This document shows, in pieces, positions 46,652 to 56,238 of a stretch of DNA of 64,000 nt. The notes beneath the pieces were generated by a model. The model was not told where the DNA came from, did no database searches, and saw only the letters and a list, made by a program, of their open reading frames with translations. Position numbers and translations under genes: made by a program. Numbering within the stretch: position 1 is the stretch's first letter; each line of letters starts with the position of its first letter. The stretch is from Metarhizium brunneum (taxonomy: Eukaryota > Ascomycota > Sordariomycetes > Hypocreales > Clavicipitaceae), in the NCBI RefSeq assembly GCF_013426205.1, contig NC_089423.1, positions 7,130,001 through 7,194,000 of the forward strand. The letters are read 5' to 3'.

Positions 46652-49059
46652 TCAATCTACAGCTGGCCCCAAGATGGAGTCGAGGAATGCCTTGGCAGCC
46701 TCGGATAAATTCGATTCATCCACATAAGCTCCATGCTGGACCAGCAGCTTGGCGACAGACTCGCGTCGATAGTCAACGGCAGTCCGCAACGGCACCTGGC
46801 CATGCCGATCCTTGACTGTGAAATCAGCACCCTTTTCTAGAAGTAGCTTAATTATAGCTACATTTGCTCGATAAGAGGCATAAATCAACGGCGTATTGAG
46901 AAAAAAATCCTTGGCCTCGGTGTCAGCACCTTTTTCGAGAAGCAGCCTGACGACAGCCTCGCGTCTTTCTTGAACGGCAAAATGCAGCGAGGTGGCGCTC
47001 GCGAAATCCCTGGCCTCGGTGTCAGCACCCTTGTCGAGAAGTAGCTTGACCACAGCCTCGTGTCCTTTATACGAGGCGTCCAGCAGCGCCGTACGCTCAT
47101 ACGGATTCTTGGCCTCGAGATCAACGTCCTTTTCGAGAAGGAGCTTGACGATGGCTTCGTTTCCTCTCGCGGCTGCTTTGTGTAGCGGCATGATGTCGTA
47201 ATTGTCCGTGGCCGCGGCATCGGCACCGTTTTCAAGCAGCAGCTGTACGATGTGCGGGCTATCGCTATCGATGGCATGGTGAAGTGGCGTGCTGCCTTGG
47301 GCGTCCCTGGCCTCTACGTCTACAACCTGCTTGAGGAGACGCCTGATGACGGCCTCGTCGGCCCTTGCTGCGGCCAGCGCCAGCGGCGGCGGCTCCAGCA
47401 GAACCCGCCCATGGTCTTGGTGAAAATTCGACCCGATGATGAGTTCGTACGGGACCGGGGCTTGATTCAACACGTAGAAACGGTCTCGGAAATAATCAGA
47501 GCGACCGTCTCGAGAGAAATAGATCCATGTCTCGTCTCTGGGTCGTGCCTTGTCGCCCTGGAAGAATGTCATCTCGGGCGCCGTGGGCAATGTCCTTTGG
47601 GTAGGCATTTTCAACCTGTCAACCAACGTCTTGGACACGAAGTTGTATTTGACACTGCTATCAATAAGGGCTTCGGCCTTTTGCGGCGGCCCATGACCCG
47701 GGGTTAGAATCCTGAGCTTGGAGACGTAATCACGCCCCCTTGGCCGTGTTCGCGGTAGTGTTTGTGTGTTTGCGCGAACCTTTTTCAGTTTCTCTGCAAT
47801 CGTCATTGTTTTCTGCACCACGTCTTCAAAGCCCATGTATTCGCCGGCCAGTTTCTGCAGCTGGGGCATCTTGTCCCAGGCGTCGAGCCTAACTCTGGCC
47901 ATCTCGCTCTCCACGTTGAAACGAAAATAGGCTTGGGCCTCGTTCTCCTCGTTGGAATTGATAAAGGTCGTAACCAAGTCTCTTGTTTATTTGTGCACAT
48001 GCTCGGTCCTCGTCATCTTTTGAAGACTGTAAAAGGCCAGCTGTAGCCGGAGGTAAAAGAAGTCAGTGAGAAGCTTCCGGGATAGCCACATGATCTTTGG
48101 TCCCAGCATCTCTTTTGTAGCCTGGTCCAAGGTAAATTTTGGCTCAGGGCCTGTACCAAGGCTAACGATGCAACCTATGTTGCCGTAACCCCAGATTCTA
48201 CCTGCCTCTCTGACAGCAATGCTGCATGGGTTGTTGGCGACTGTGCCACCGTCGCTATAACTGTCTTTCTTGTTCGTCTCGGCCTTGAGCTTGCGCGATG
48301 CCTTTTCGATTACGCCAGAGGTATTGCTGCTTTCCCCTCTTGGGTCGATTGAAATCGGTTTGAAGAATGTCGGGGCGGCCGAGGTCGCTCTTCCGGCTTC
48401 CCATATCTTGCCGTGAAACGCATATTCAGGCAGCAAAGCTTGGAGATCATAGGACCTGAGGATGGTGGCGTCGTCCTCATATTCATCTGCATGCTTATTG
48501 AGATGTGCTGAAACAACAAAGGTCCTGCAGCGGCATCTCTCGTCTTTCATCAGTGCATTCTCGTCACCGAGATGCGACTCACGGACAACCTTTTTGAGAC
48601 ATTTCTCGAGAGTATTGTGGCCGTATTTGGATGACTTGAAACATCGCTTCCTCTTCCCGAAGATCTCTTTGCCAAGATTCATATATTGTTCAATAGCCTC
48701 GTCGACAGTCTTTATTCCAAGACGAGATGAGTGTTTAGTCAGTGACTCTCGGTCAAGGAAAAGTACAAGAATAGTAGACTCACGTATTCCAGCCTGCCCA
48801 GCATCAGAGCAATCAAACCGCCGGTGCTTGTCCCACATATCAAGTCGAAATATTCACAAGGCTTCAGAGGCGTTGTTGACCTCGATTCGGCTCCGTCATT
48901 GTTCGCCTTGCCTTCAATGTTTTCGTCGCCGCAGTCTGCGGCATCCCTCTCCTCCTGGGTGCGAATTTCGGTCATGATGTTCTTCAGCATGCATAGCGAT
49001 GTGATTCCCCTCACTCCGCCTCCATCTAGACAAAGAATGCGAGCCTTTCTGTTCTCCAT
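46652..49059 (-). pseudogene. Patatin-ankyrin gene interrupted by in-frame TAA
   Basis: Patatin-like phospholipase joined to ankyrin repeats, a class linked to fungal allorecognition and membrane lipid hydrolysis. Exon 1 is 49059-48784 and exon 2 is 48709-46652. Patatin motifs are intact: oxyanion loop CLDGGGVRG, nucleophile elbow GTSTGG and catalytic Asp in YSDGGTVANNP. After TEHVHK comes TAA (47989-47987) and the same frame then continues TRDLVTTFINSN...YFRFNVES, the normal end of such patatin domains. The stop therefore looks like a CAA-to-TAA change. Beyond it are a retropepsin-like segment (about 47735-47395) and about seven ankyrin repeats. As written, only a 332-aa patatin domain would be made. 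An intron cannot remove the stop: the only GT..AG around it is 17 nt. It is a pseudogene, or expressed as the short form or by readthrough. Confidence 0.8.
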
Positions 49060-50522
49060 GATGGCAAAAACCGCCTGATGGAGGTTCCTGATGGCGGAGG
49101 TGTAAAGTGAAAAAAGGGGGTTGACTCCCCAGCACCTAGATAAAGAGCCGCGGTCAGCTTGGGCGCTCGAGTAGCACAACATGGAAGGTAATAAAAGGGA
49201 AATTAGACAGCAATCTGCTCCGTTTCATTTTATATGACCCAACACATGGACATTGCGCTTACCGGCTAGAATGTGAGACAACTGTGTACGACCACCTTGA
49301 TACCAAGGTATCGTGACTTGAGACAACAAAATGCTACTAGGTACAATTCAAGCCTTTCTATGCCGACACGACTGTTAGCTTGCGGACTACGCCATCAGCA
49401 CTGTATGCTAACTGGCATTTGGAAATCTCCCACCGAGATGGCATTGGTATAATAAACATGGATGAATTGAATTAAAAGGCACTCTGAATATGTGCTAGCC
49501 GCATTGCGGTTTGTCACACGAGTAACACAACGCCACGGCCCGGACCGACCCTTGAACCAGACAATAGTCACACGAGAACGGTGATTACAAGACCTGGTAA
49601 TACTAGTCTTGAGTTGTCAGAAAATCAGGCAACAAAGCCTCACTGCCTCTCGTTGGAGTAACCGCATGCACTTACTATTTGACCAACGACGCCCTCACTT
49701 CGCTTTAGGTAAGACAGCGGCTATTTGATAGCAACCGTCATTTGACCACCATGTTTGCGGCAAAACTCTTCATCATCGGCCCCTGACTACGGAGGTGTTA
49801 CACGGAGGTCACGTTGTAACAAAGGCACGGGCCAACTCTCGAACCTGACGATAGTTACACAAGGGCTCGGGACCTAGGTGAGGCCTCAGGCCTCTGAGCT
49901 CGCTTGCTCACCGCTATTTGATAGAAAGCCTGGGAGTAATATTAAATATAAGTTACTTAACCCACTTAAAGTATCCGTAATCTCGTCCCATTACTGGGAG
50001 GGATATTCGGTGAACCCTGATGCACCAAAGAAGTCAAATACTACGGAATGAGAAGGCTGTAATATATCCACTTATAGCAGCTGCAAGTTTAAAACTAGAT
50101 GCCAAACCGCGACACCCTTTCTAATCCTCCAGCAGCCTAGTCAATGCTGGCGGGTTCATCGAGAGTTTACCTTGGCATGGTCGGCGCATCCCTGGGACTA
50201 GCGGATGACTTTATGGAACAAGCAGCACGCGGCCCTTTACGGTAAAAATATGTCGATATCTCCGTAGACCCCATTCTAATTTCGCTGCGCATTACCTTGG
50301 AAAGCGCACTTGTGCGGCGATGGAGAGAGGTCGAGATGGGTGAACAAGGCACGGCTTCACACGTTTACACCCAAAACAAGTTGATAGTTATAGTCCTCGT
50401 TCAATAGAATAAGCTACCATCTTGACCCAGCCAACGACATATACTATTGTAGCCGTCCCCGTGCGAACAATTCGACCCATCCGAGCCCCCTCACGAGAAA
50501 GCCCAGCTCACAGCTCGTCGTC
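49060..50522. other. Intergenic with degenerate repeat-like blocks
   Basis: No gene is recognised. Between about 49500 and 49900 there are several variants of a G-T-(C/T)-ACAC-(A/G)AG motif (for example near 49512, 49567, 49796 and 49849). They resemble the ends of the repeat pair at 55.2 and 60.0 kb, so this is probably decayed transposon DNA. A run of AT-rich sequence follows at about 49930-50100. Confidence 0.45.
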
Positions 50523-51329
50523 CTACACTGTCCTGAAGCCACCGCCCCGGCCACTTTCTTCCGTGAGATGATCGGGGAGCGAATCCATGTCAGCCTGCAT
50601 GGCCTCCTTGCTCGCGCCGACTATGCAATGCTCAAAGTCAATCAGCGTGACCTTGTCGTCGACGCCAATTATAAAGTTGTACCGGCTACAGTCTCCGTGG
50701 GATATACCCAGCGCATGCAGGCGCCCAAGAGCCGCGGCACAAATCGACAAGTCGTCGATGCCGGCATGTCGTCCGGCCACTTTCTCCAGCAAAAGGCCCA
50801 TGGTGCGCCCCTGCTCGTGGATGTGTCCGAGGAAGCGAGGCGCGATCCCGGTACCCTCGAGCAGGGCGTATATTCTTGTTTCGCGCTCAATGTAGGCGAC
50901 TTCCCAGCTAAACCGGGCCATCTTGGCAATCATGGTCGTATTTTGCCCGTGAGGATTCGGTTCCAGAGTGGCCCATTCGCACTCGTCGACCAGGGCTGTG
51001 AGAGGTTTCAGAAGCTGTAGTTGGCGAAAGTCAATGGTGTTGGGGTGCCAAAGGTCCGTGACGCCGTTGAGCTGCGAGGCCGACAACGATGTGACCAGCT
51101 CGCCGCTGGAGGAGTCGCGAGATATATACGCCGTTGTCCAACCATCATCGTCGTATGGCAGGGGCGAGAGGATATTCACAAAGTTCAGGGGCATGTCGTC
51201 TAGGGACGAGGCATCCATGGCTCCGGGGGTAATGACGACATATTTGACGAGTGTGTTTGCCAAGATACGAAAGTGGCTGTTGGATGTGCCGAGTGTGTCA
51301 AAATCCATGGAAAGCATGCGAAGCGCCAT
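50523..51329 (-). CDS. Protein-kinase-fold hypothetical protein
   Basis: Unknown function. The 268-aa single exon has the C-terminal half of a kinase or aminoglycoside-phosphotransferase fold. EVAYIERETRIYALLEGTGIAPRFLG looks like the alphaC/hinge region. ISHGDCSRYNFIIG matches the catalytic loop (HGD-x-x-x-x-N), and LIDFEH matches the metal-binding DFG-like motif. The N-terminal glycine loop and the catalytic Lys are not obvious; the first 140 residues (with HPNTIDFRQLQLLKPLTALVDECE) are of a type seen in many fungal proteins wrongly named alpha-galactosidase. The start is the ATG at 51329 in a good context; the frame stays open upstream to 51620. Confidence 0.75.
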   Translation of the reverse strand: MALRMLSMDFDTLGTSNSHFRILANTLVKYVVITPGAMDASSLDDMPLNFVNILSPLPYDDDGWTTAYISRDSSSGELVTSLSASQLNGVTDLWHPNTIDFRQLQLLKPLTALVDECEWATLEPNPHGQNTTMIAKMARFSWEVAYIERETRIYALLEGTGIAPRFLGHIHEQGRTMGLLLEKVAGRHAGIDDLSICAAALGRLHALGISHGDCSRYNFIIGVDDKVTLIDFEHCIVGASKEAMQADMDSLPDHLTEESGRGGGFRTV

Positions 51330-51647
51330 TGTGGGCTGGTGCTTGTTGGATGCGAGGACGGACACGAAGGGATGGAAAAGATGATTGGAGGAAATGTTGG
51401 TTGCTGCTTCTTTTTTTGCGTGAAATATGAGCAAGATGAAAAAAAAGGGAAAGCACAGGCAGTACACGGACCCAAGATGCTCATGTAGTTGTAGACGTTG
51501 ACTGGCGGTGATGCTGTTGGCCGGCCTGGGATAACTCAAGCTGGTTTCCAACCCCGCTTTGGTTGTTTTATTGGTCGTATTCTGGATCCGGAGATTCAGC
51601 CTGGTTATACTGGCGTACAAAATGAGATATTGCTATTTCAGGGCCCC
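51330..51647. other. Intergenic between two minus-strand genes
   Basis: Promoter of the kinase-fold gene and 3' flank of the F-box gene. The frame of the kinase-fold gene stays open through most of it without a domain, so an N-terminal extension is possible but not supported. Confidence 0.5.
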
Positions 51648-52745
51648 CTAAATCCATTGTCTATACGGATTGTCGTGTGGTTCCGTCATGTACATAGATG
51701 GGCCATGTGACCACGTCTCCATGTAACCGCGTCTCCGTGTAAACTCTGGCTCATCGACGGCGACAGTTCCCCCTTGACTGCTTCTCCAGAGGTTGATGGA
51801 CTGCGGGCATGTTGGGAAATGGTTCAAATACCCTTGTCTAGAATAAAGCTGGTCACTGCGGTTCCACAAATCTACAGACTCATCGTCGAGTCCTTGGACA
51901 ACCACTTGACCGTAGAGTTTGTCTTCGAGAGCGATTCGACAGCCTTTGCAGCAGATACCGTGTTCCACCTGTGCTGTTGCCCGATGGAATAGTGGCAACG
52001 GCGTCGAGGCCATGTACCTCTCCGTACGCATCTTGCTGAGACCAGACAAAAAGGATGCCGCGCTGTCGCGAGAAAGACCAAACATAGTCAAAGCGTCAGT
52101 AGCCTGTTCGTATGACACTACCGATATTCTCCGATCCCAAGGGCGTCGCTGCGTTTTTCCGGGCAGCGTGCGCAACACGGCCAAGCGACGTGGCAACGTG
52201 AAGCTAGAGACGCCGGCTCTCTTGGCGACGTCAGCGAGCATGACGAGGCGTAGACGGCTCGATGATTCGATGCAGTTGAAGCAGCAGCGGGTGATGGTGA
52301 GGAGGAACAAGAAGCCGCCAAACTCAGCACCGCAGATTTGGCAGCCGCGCGTGCAAAGCGCCTGATAAAGGGCCGATATCGTGACATGGGGAGAAAGGCA
52401 AGTCCGGAGCACGGCCCGAAGACTTTCCAACGCGTGCTGGGCCACCGTGCGATACTCGTGCGTGCCGGAAACCAATTGACGGGCGCGTCGGTTCGTCTGG
52501 CGAAGTCTGAAGCAGGAACGTACGTCCAATGCGGCGCAGACCTTCCAGACAATTTCCGAGGGAAGGCGTTCAAGAAGGCCGATTTTGGCAGTGGCGCTCG
52601 AAGGAAAAGCCTCGACGATGGAAGTACGGATAGGTTCATGCTCGCTTGACGGCGATCCGATGAGAGCGAACTTGAAGTCTAGGCGACTGTAGGCGGCAAC
52701 GCGCAAAACCGCGTCGGCTTGATGGCTTTCAAAGAGGGCATTCAT
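51648..52745 (-). CDS. F-box domain protein
   Basis: Probable SCF ubiquitin-ligase adaptor; the target is unknown. Single exon, 365 aa. The F-box is near residues 57-100 (LLERLPSEIVWKVCAALDVRS then FRLRQTNRRARQLVS). A Cys-rich block follows (CTRGCQICGAEF ... TRCCFNCIES), spaced like a zinc-binding motif, and a second pair of Cys at GICCKGCR. The C-terminus is rich in aromatic residues. This arrangement is common in lineage-specific fungal F-box proteins. Confidence 0.75.
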   Translation of the reverse strand: MNALFESHQADAVLRVAAYSRLDFKFALIGSPSSEHEPIRTSIVEAFPSSATAKIGLLERLPSEIVWKVCAALDVRSCFRLRQTNRRARQLVSGTHEYRTVAQHALESLRAVLRTCLSPHVTISALYQALCTRGCQICGAEFGGFLFLLTITRCCFNCIESSSRLRLVMLADVAKRAGVSSFTLPRRLAVLRTLPGKTQRRPWDRRISVVSYEQATDALTMFGLSRDSAASFLSGLSKMRTERYMASTPLPLFHRATAQVEHGICCKGCRIALEDKLYGQVVVQGLDDESVDLWNRSDQLYSRQGYLNHFPTCPQSINLWRSSQGGTVAVDEPEFTRRRGYMETWSHGPSMYMTEPHDNPYRQWI

Positions 52746-53621
52746 TGGGACTGTAAGATGTGAAGACGCCGTGGACGATGGTAGCAGGTGAGAATAAAAC
52801 TGGCAGAGTCAAGTCGGCAAGAAATGGGTAAAGCAGCAGCACTTATATAGCCAACTCGCTCTGTTGGCCAAGTAAGCCGAACATGTACTTGACTCTTCAG
52901 CCATGACTCTTGCGCCATTGAATTCTTCATTAAGAAAAGCGCGGAAAGAAAAAAGACGGTGCGTTCTAGCTTTACTTGTTCAAGGAGAGTGCTGCGCCGC
53001 CACAATCACAAGCCTCTTGTAGTTTAAACTTAACCTACGTCGACGATTGGTCTAAACAACCTTAAATTATTGCCACCGATTAGCTTTAATTTTAATGCCA
53101 GTACATACATGTATCCTTAGGATCTCATCTCATGGTGATCCTGCTGTTTTGGTGATAAAAGCTATAGGCACCTTGCAGAACGTCACAAGCACCTCATGTA
53201 AACACCATTAATAGCACATCGCGAGCGCTGCTGCCGGCCTCCGGGGGGCCTCCGGAGGGAACGATAAAGAAGCACTTGAGCTCTAGGAAATGATGCTAGC
53301 GGCCTCCGGGGGGCCTCCAGAGGGAAACGATAAAGAAGTTCTAGGAAATGATGCTAGCGGCTTTAAAAGGCCCGAATTCAACTTTGACTTACATGTAAAT
53401 TTGACCCGCCCGGCTCAGCGCTTTGCGTACCTTTATGGCAAGGACTTGATTTCGGTGTCATCGGTTAGGGTTAAACTTGCACAGAAATTCGTGTTTTGAC
53501 TCATGCCTATTCTACATATGTACCAGAATCATCGCCATGGGCACCTAGAGACCAATTATCCAACTCGGCAACCCAAATGACGCACGCCTTTCCATCCTGT
53601 TTCATCCAAGATTGTAAAGAT
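52746..53621. other. Intergenic with tandem repeat
   Basis: F-box promoter on the left and protease 3' flank on the right. It contains a two-copy tandem repeat (53235-53357) and a telomere-like GGTTAGGGTTAAAC at 53463-53476. No gene is recognised. Confidence 0.6.
53235..53357. repeat. Two-copy tandem repeat with internal palindrome
   Basis: Units of 65 and 58 bp each begin with GGCCTCCGGGGGGCCTCC, share GGGAA-ACGATAAAGAAG and CTAGGAAATGATGCTAGC, and differ by a 7-bp indel and a few substitutions. CCTCCGGAGG in unit 1 is a palindrome. The start of a third copy (GCGGC) follows. Confidence 0.85.
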
Positions 53622-54608
53622 CTACATATACTGCGTGATAAAGGCGAGATCTATGTCTACTCTAGCATAAGCTCCATACGTAGCGCCACATTTCCCGCCA
53701 TACGAAGTAACCCCAATGACAGTCCCATCTGGACCATAAGTTGGGCCGCCGCTATCTCCGCCACAAGCATCCTTGCCTCCGTCCTTGTAACCAGCACAAA
53801 ATGTACTCTCTGGCACACGACCAAGCATCTTGCTGCACGTGCCACGATCCACAACCGGAACCACGACTTTTTGCAACTGCGTAGGCCGGGTACCCTTGGT
53901 GTCTGTACTGCCCCTGTATTGAAACATCAGAATCCCCATTACACCTTGGGAGTAGACCAAAAGTTTTGGTTTTCTTTGGAGATACGTACCAACCGACTAC
54001 AGTCGTGTCAGAGCCCGGCTGAGGATCGGACTGCCACTGAGGCAACCGGGCATAACGAATAGTCCCCCATTCGTCCTCGGCAATGTCGGTGGACAACTTC
54101 AAAATAGCAACGTCGTGCTCACGGATACCCGTCCTATTATACTCGGGGTGCACGTGAAAGGAGGATATACCAACAATAGTGGCGTATTGTAAGTCTTTTG
54201 GAAACTAAATATCTTGATTAGAACTAGATTTGCCCAGGGAGACGGAGATGGAAGGACCTAGAGCTGTCGCCCGCTCAAGTTGCAACTCTTTGTGTGTACT
54301 CGGTTTTATAACGAATATACAATACATGTATATATTAGGGAAAAAAGACTTACAATAGTGCCTGCTATAACTGAAGATTTTGAAAGATCTGTCCCTTTAT
54401 AGTAGGCTATTGATGAAATGACACAGTGAGCGGCTGTAAGAACGGTGTTTGCGTTGAGGAGCGTGCCGCCGCAACTGGGTGCAAAGCCAACGGCTTCAGG
54501 AAACTCCCAAATTCCGGCATCAACGCCGCCGGCGACGGGCACTGCAACGGCAGTTTGAAAGGCCAATATTGTAGCCGCAGCTGTGAGAGTCGCCTTGGAG
54601 GGAAACAT
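53622..54608 (-). CDS. Secreted trypsin-like serine protease (S1 family)
   Basis: Extracellular endopeptidase of the chymotrypsin fold, a type abundant in insect- and plant-associated fungi. Three exons: 54608-54354, 54204-53990 and 53913-53622, 253 aa, in phase. A signal peptide is visible (KATLTAAATILAFQTAVAVP), followed by a propeptide boundary at AGGVDAGIWEFP (where the usual start is IVGG). The catalytic triad is His in LTAAHC, Asp in EHDVAILKLS and Ser in CGGDSGGPTYG. The Asp about six residues before the Ser (KDACGGDSGG) is the trypsin-type specificity pocket. Substitution of IVGG by VAGG could affect zymogen activation. Confidence 0.9.
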
Positions 54609-55193
54609 TGTATATTTTGTGGGAAAGGAATAGTATTGCGGGCGATGTCTCAACTGGGTGTGAGAGATGGATTTTTATGGTCTTTTATATTTTTCCATCT
54701 CGGCATGAATGTCTGAATGTACAGCGGGAATTTCAAGATAATTGACGACGTTGGGGCGTGATGGGGTTCATGTCCATGTAAAAACCGGCATCATGACGCG
54801 TAATGGTATTTACGTCCCGCCTTATATCCCGAGTACAACAATACAACCCCTCAATTATTGTCAAAAGGCCACCCGACAGGGGTGAGCAGGGCCAATTAAA
54901 TGTTGACTTTTTAATCCAGCAAGGATGTTGGGTTACTTACTTGTAGGTATTTTAAAATATGCGCAAGTTTCATATAGTAACAAGTTCCTTAAACGCTTAA
55001 TACCTCGTCCATCCACCTTGTGCCCGCTTATCAGCTTGAACACGGCAAGGATAAGGTACATGTTGGAGCGGTACGTAGCGGGTTCAAGTATTCGGTTGGC
55101 AATAATAATTCAGGGGTTGTATTGTACATCCCACGGTCGACCTCACAGGCGAATCTCTAGCTCCTCCAATGGCACCTACGTCAGGTCAATACA

Positions 55194-55358
55194 TGTGACA
55201 AGGGCCTGGAGCAATAGCTCAATTCATCTAATAACAGTCTTTGGTATCAAAGGTCCTTGGTTTTCCTCAAGGCCTTGAGAAACCAAAGGTGTCTATAAAT
55301 ACAACAAGTCGGTGAGGGACTTTGCCCTAGGTCTCGTGACCGTAGCCCTTATGTAACC
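55194..55358. mobile_element. MITE-like repeat, copy A
   Basis: About 165 bp that recurs at 59981-60149. Shared core: CTCAATTCATCTAATAACAG, TTTGGTATCAAAGGTCCTTG and TTTTCCTCAAGGCCTTGAG are identical in both. The ends are imperfect inverted repeats (TGTGACA-AGGGCC on the left; the right end reversed reads GGTTACATAAGGGC). It has no coding capacity. I could not find a clear target-site duplication. Confidence 0.65.
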
Positions 55359-55951
55359 TTTGACATTGGGCCATTTACGTGTAACAATACATCCGCGGAT
55401 GCTTACGATGCCGCTGCCATTTATTCCAAGCGTATGGAGTACAGGCTGGGGATCCAAGTCTAGTGCTGTGGGATCAAGCTGCCGGGTACAGGTCTTCCAC
55501 TTTGCCAGTAGATGACTCGGACAATATGATAGAGCCCCTGTAATTTAAGCCAATGAGTAACCTGACAAGGAAGTTTATGGGGTTATAAACAGGGACCTTT
55601 ATATTAATAAAACCCCACTTCATTAATCTATATTGAGGGTTATTAATTATCGTAAGGAACAATAGCGCTCCGATTTTATTGGCGATTACAACAAGGGTAT
55701 CCTTCTAATACATCTCATGCACAGATATCGCAGCATAGCGGAGTGAGTCATGTAGACAGGGATAAACTTCCCAGACTCGTCATCATCCGAGCTTTGTAAG
55801 CAGCCTCAAGGCATACTCTGGCAGCATGATGTCAATGGAATAAACGCTCAGGAGGCAGCTGCAGTTCAGAAATGAAAGGGTGACGAAAAAACACGCTAGG
55901 CACTTGAATTCGCTTTTGATTGAATGAAGCGTGCGTGCGTAATTGCTAACA

Positions 55952-55970
55952 CTAAACCCTAACCCTAACG
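55952..55970. repeat. Telomere-like CCCTAA repeats
   Basis: Two exact CCCTAA units plus a preceding CTAAAC, upstream of the Zn2Cys6 gene. It is an internal telomere-type tract or a telobox-like promoter element. Confidence 0.6.
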
Positions 55971-56238
55971 GAGGTCTACGCCGTTTTCCCCAAAGGAAGG
56001 CGCTGGCTGTATCAGCCACCCCGCGGCGGGACGAGGCTCGTGCCGGAAGAATAGTCGGAGCGCACGCGGGAAGTCATGACAAGAACCGCCTGGCGACTCA
56101 AGTCATCGCGTCTAAGTGACGACCGGTCTGTTCTTGGATACACAATTTCTTACTCGCTTTCCATGGACCCGACCCGAGAATACCCTGATGCTTCGTTCTC
56201 CGGCTTAATAGCAACCGCCTTGCATTCACCACGTCAGT

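Larger units (their letters stand above)
54609..56238. other. Intergenic, protease and transcription factor promoters
   Basis: AT-rich 1.6-kb divergent gap. It contains repeat copy A (55194-55358) and telomere-like tracts CTAAACCCTAACCCTAACG (55952-55970) about 270 bp before the transcription factor start. No gene is seen. Confidence 0.6.

Noticed and set aside
47973..47994. Possible intron removing the TAA of the patatin-ankyrin gene
   Set aside because: The only GT..AG pair around the stop spans 17 nt, too short for splicing, and no better donor or acceptor lies near that keeps the conserved residues.
51330..51620. N-terminal extension of the kinase-fold gene (about 97 more codons)
   Set aside because: The open frame continues upstream but reads as low-complexity and hydrophobic T-rich leader sequence; the ATG at 51329 has the better context.
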